Below are positions 6,203 to 7,168 of a DNA stretch of 7,168 nt, piece after piece. Under the pieces are notes generated by a model, which searched no databases, was not told the DNA's origin, and was given only the letters and a program-made list of their open reading frames with translations. This DNA is from an uncultured bacterium (lineage in GTDB: Bacteria > Eisenbacteria > RBG-16-71-46 > CAIMUX01). Both the position numbers and the translations under genes were made by a program. The stretch lies in assembly GCA_946886185.1 (NCBI GenBank), contig CAMPIC010000138.1, forward strand, positions 1 through 7,168. Direction: 5' to 3'. Numbering within the stretch: position 1 is the stretch's first letter; every line of letters starts with the position of its first letter.

Positions 6203-6245
6203 GCGCCTGCAGACCCACGCTCGAGCGCCTGCAGACCGACGCTCG
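6203..6245. repeat. Two-copy 21-bp direct repeat (period 22)
   Basis: The two copies differ only at one base (CAGACCCACG versus CAGACCGACG) and are separated by a single A. Each contains CTGCAG. The repeat lies just after the tdh stop codon. No function is evident. Confidence 0.75.
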
Positions 6246-6426
6246 TCCGACGTTCGGCTTCGCCCCCCCCGACACCCGCGCGCTGCCGACGGTCCCTCGG
6301 TAAGGCGCGTGGCGTCGATCGCGATACGGGTGAGAGCGCCGCGTGAGACGGGCGGATCGCCCCTGCGACCGGAAACGATTGTCCTGCGGGAGGGCACGGA
6401 AGCGCCCGATAGAGAATGGAAGGCTC

Positions 6427-6456
6427 TTGCCGAGTTTCCGGCGTTTGCATTAGGAT
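6427..6456 (+). promoter_or_regulatory. thrS: Weak candidate promoter of the thrS leader transcript
   Basis: TTGCCG (6427-6432) and TAGGAT (6451-6456) are 18 nt apart. Transcription would begin near 6463, immediately before the leader-peptide ATG at 6464, so the leader peptide would be almost leaderless. This conflicts with use of AGGA (6452-6455) as its ribosome binding site. Either this is not the promoter, or the true one lies further upstream, or the leader is read on tdh transcripts. Confidence 0.25.
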
Positions 6457-6463
6457 CCTCGCT

Positions 6464-6514
6464 ATGTACGACTCTTTGACGGCGCTCCCCACCACCGAGA
6501 CCACCACCGGCTGA
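6464..6514 (+). CDS. Threonine-rich leader peptide of the thrS attenuator (16 aa)
   Basis: This open frame encodes MYDSLTALPTTETTTG followed by TGA. Six of 16 residues are threonine, five of them in the last seven (ACC ACC GAG ACC ACC ACC). AGGA at 6452-6455, 8 nt before the ATG, is a good ribosome binding site. The frame lies just upstream of a hairpin with a U run and of thrS. In classical attenuation, scarcity of charged tRNA makes the ribosome stall at the cognate codons of such a peptide. The threonine codons match the downstream gene's amino acid, which makes chance unlikely. The peptide itself need have no function. Confidence 0.85.
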   Translation: MYDSLTALPTTETTTG

Positions 6515-6516
6515 AT

Positions 6517-6571
6517 CCGGAGGCGGAGAGCCCTGCGCGCGACCTCCGGCCCGATTTGCCGGAGGTTTTTT
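6517..6571 (+). promoter_or_regulatory. thrS: Threonine-responsive transcription attenuator (antiterminator/terminator switch)
   Basis: Three segments compete. CCGGAGG (6517-6523) can pair perfectly with CCTCCGG (6543-6549) as an antiterminator. CCTCCGGC (6543-6550) can instead pair with GCCGGAGG (6558-6565) as the terminator. CCACCGG (6504-6510), over the last Thr codons, pairs with 6517-6523 at six of seven positions and would act as the protector hairpin. A ribosome finishing at the stop codon (6512-6514) would cover 6517-6523 and allow termination. One stalled at the Thr codons would leave it free to form the antiterminator. Low charged tRNA-Thr should therefore raise thrS expression. The geometry follows the model known from amino acid biosynthetic operons and the E. 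coli pheST leader; the regulation itself is inferred. Confidence 0.82.
6543..6571 (+). terminator. Intrinsic terminator of the thrS leader
   Basis: An 8-bp perfect G+C-rich stem, CCTCCGGC with GCCGGAGG, encloses a 7-nt loop (ccgattt) and is followed directly by six T. It is a textbook intrinsic terminator placed 176 nt before the thrS start codon. It could also end tdh transcripts. Confidence 0.92.
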
Positions 6572-6591
6572 GTTAGGTCCGTGAAACAAGG

Positions 6592-6713
6592 GGAACGGGT
6601 TCCAACGTGAAAACGCGGACCCGGGATCGAGCAGGAACGGGTCCCAGCGCGAAACGCGGACCGGGATCAGCAGGAACGGGTCGCAGCGCGAAACGCGGAT
6701 CCGGGACGAACAC
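6592..6713 (+). repeat. Three ~40-nt tandem repeats in the thrS leader, each a bulged hairpin
   Basis: Units start at 6592, 6634 and 6673 (42, 39 and about 41 nt), each beginning GGAACGGGT. Each can fold the same way in RNA: an outer stem, a 4-nt 5' bulge (CCAA, CCAG, GCAG), an inner stem (CGYG with CGCG) and an A-rich loop. Outer stems are CGGGTT/GACCCG (6596-6601 with 6618-6623), GGTC/GACC (6640-6643 with 6659-6662) and CGGGTC/GATCCG (6677-6682 with 6698-6703). Base changes between units keep pairing through G·U. The block lies between the attenuator terminator and the thrS ribosome binding site. A protein-binding operator is conceivable, since the E. coli thrS mRNA has ThrRS-binding hairpins, but no tRNA-Thr anticodon mimicry is clear here. 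Confidence 0.7.
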
Positions 6714-6746
6714 GACGAGAAACGAGCCCAAGAGGAAGAGCGTTCC

Positions 6747-7168
6747 ATGTCTATTCAAGTAATCGTTCCGGATGGCTCAAAGATCGAGCTCGCCGAAGGG
6801 GCGCGGGTCCAGGACCTCGCGCAGAAGATCAGCTCCGGGCTGGCGAAGCACGCCATCATCGGCCTGGTGAACGGCCGGGAGGTGGATCTCGCGCACCCCC
6901 TGCGCGACGGGGATCAGGTCGAGATCATCACGGACCAGCATCCGCTCGGATTGGAGACGCTGCGCCACTCCGCCGCGCACCTGATGGCGGACGCGATTCT
7001 CGCGGAGTTTCCCGGAGCCCAGCTCACGATCGGTCCCGTGGTGGAGAACGGCTTCTACTACGACATCCACCTCCCCGAGGGGATGAAGATCACGGAAGAG
7101 GACTTCCCCCGGATCGAGAAGCGGATGCAGGAGCTGGCCAAGAAGGACGTTCCCTTCCAGCGCCAGGT
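6747..7168 (+). CDS. thrS: Threonyl-tRNA synthetase, N-terminal part
   Basis: The first 140 residues are present; the gene continues beyond the right edge. The ATG at 6747 has AGGA (6733-6736) 10 nt upstream. Residues 1-62 form the TGS domain (MSIQVIVPDG…GDQVEIIT). From about 68 the N2 editing domain begins, with the zinc/editing signature RHSAAHLMADA (His-74 and His-78 of the H-x3-H motif), followed by IGPVVENGFYYDI (95-107), highly conserved in bacterial ThrRS. The enzyme charges tRNA-Thr with threonine in the cytoplasm and clears mischarged Ser-tRNA-Thr with this N-terminal domain. Expression is likely controlled by the threonine leader peptide and attenuator upstream. The catalytic and anticodon-binding domains are outside the window. 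Confidence 0.97.
   Translation, partial: MSIQVIVPDGSKIELAEGARVQDLAQKISSGLAKHAIIGLVNGREVDLAHPLRDGDQVEIITDQHPLGLETLRHSAAHLMADAILAEFPGAQLTIGPVVENGFYYDIHLPEGMKITEEDFPRIEKRMQELAKKDVPFQRQ

Larger units (their letters stand above)
6178..6463 (+). other. Gene-free spacer between tdh and the thrS leader peptide
   Basis: I see no gene in these 286 bp. It holds a 21-bp direct repeat (6203-6223 and 6225-6245, period 22, one mismatch), a run of eight C (6263-6270), and candidate promoter elements for the thrS leader at its right end. A short inverted repeat (CCGGCTCACCGG) follows the tdh stop but has no U tract, so tdh transcripts may run on to the attenuator terminator downstream. Confidence 0.5.

Noticed and set aside
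4755..6479. Long plus-strand open frame (574 codons) running through the 41-bp array and tdh
   Set aside because: It is out of frame with the threonine dehydrogenase, Arg/Pro-rich, and passes through non-coding repeats.
5143..6507. Long minus-strand open frame opposite tdh
   Set aside because: It is a shadow of tdh with no family features; it would also run across the leader peptide.
6464..6746. T-box riboswitch ahead of thrS
   Set aside because: I could not find a T-box consensus or a specifier-loop arrangement. The Thr-rich peptide and competing stems explain the terminator better.

Overview
The window is high-GC, densely coded bacterial DNA from what is probably a Gram-negative organism. 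The evidence for that is a predicted lipoprotein and two membrane-anchored L,D-transpeptidases, but the sequence alone does not fix the phylum. No rRNA, tRNA, CRISPR array or intact insertion sequence is visible.

Left part (1-2966, all minus strand, read right to left): an envelope gene cluster. It starts with a DUF4398-like, alanine/glutamine-rich predicted lipoprotein (2966->2346). A structured 187-nt intercistronic region follows, with three successive hairpins (2333->2215). Next come an L,D-transpeptidase carrying a DUF4398-like helical region (2158->932), a second membrane-anchored L,D-transpeptidase (879->118), and the start of a secreted protein (103->1, cut by the window edge). Short gaps (52 and 14 nt) suggest the last three are co-transcribed. 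The likely job is peptidoglycan cross-linking or attachment of envelope proteins to peptidoglycan.

Middle (2967-5157): an A/T-richer gene-free stretch with inverted and direct repeats, a candidate promoter for the envelope cluster, and a hairpin terminator for the next gene. That gene is a stand-alone ATP-grasp ligase of unknown substrate (4679->3462, minus strand). It is divergent from the right-hand genes across 478 bp holding five tandem 41-bp repeats. One repeat unit shows a paired substitution that preserves its inverted repeat.

Right part (5158-7168, plus strand): two genes of threonine metabolism. The first is an SDR-type L-threonine 3-dehydrogenase (5158-6177). The second is the 5' end of threonyl-tRNA synthetase thrS (from 6747). 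Between them is a 16-residue leader peptide containing six threonines (6464-6514), followed by mutually exclusive antiterminator and terminator hairpins (6517-6571). This has the layout of a classical threonine-dependent transcription attenuator controlling thrS. The remaining thrS leader holds three ~40-nt repeats, each able to fold into a similar bulged hairpin. The attenuator is the most striking element of the window.
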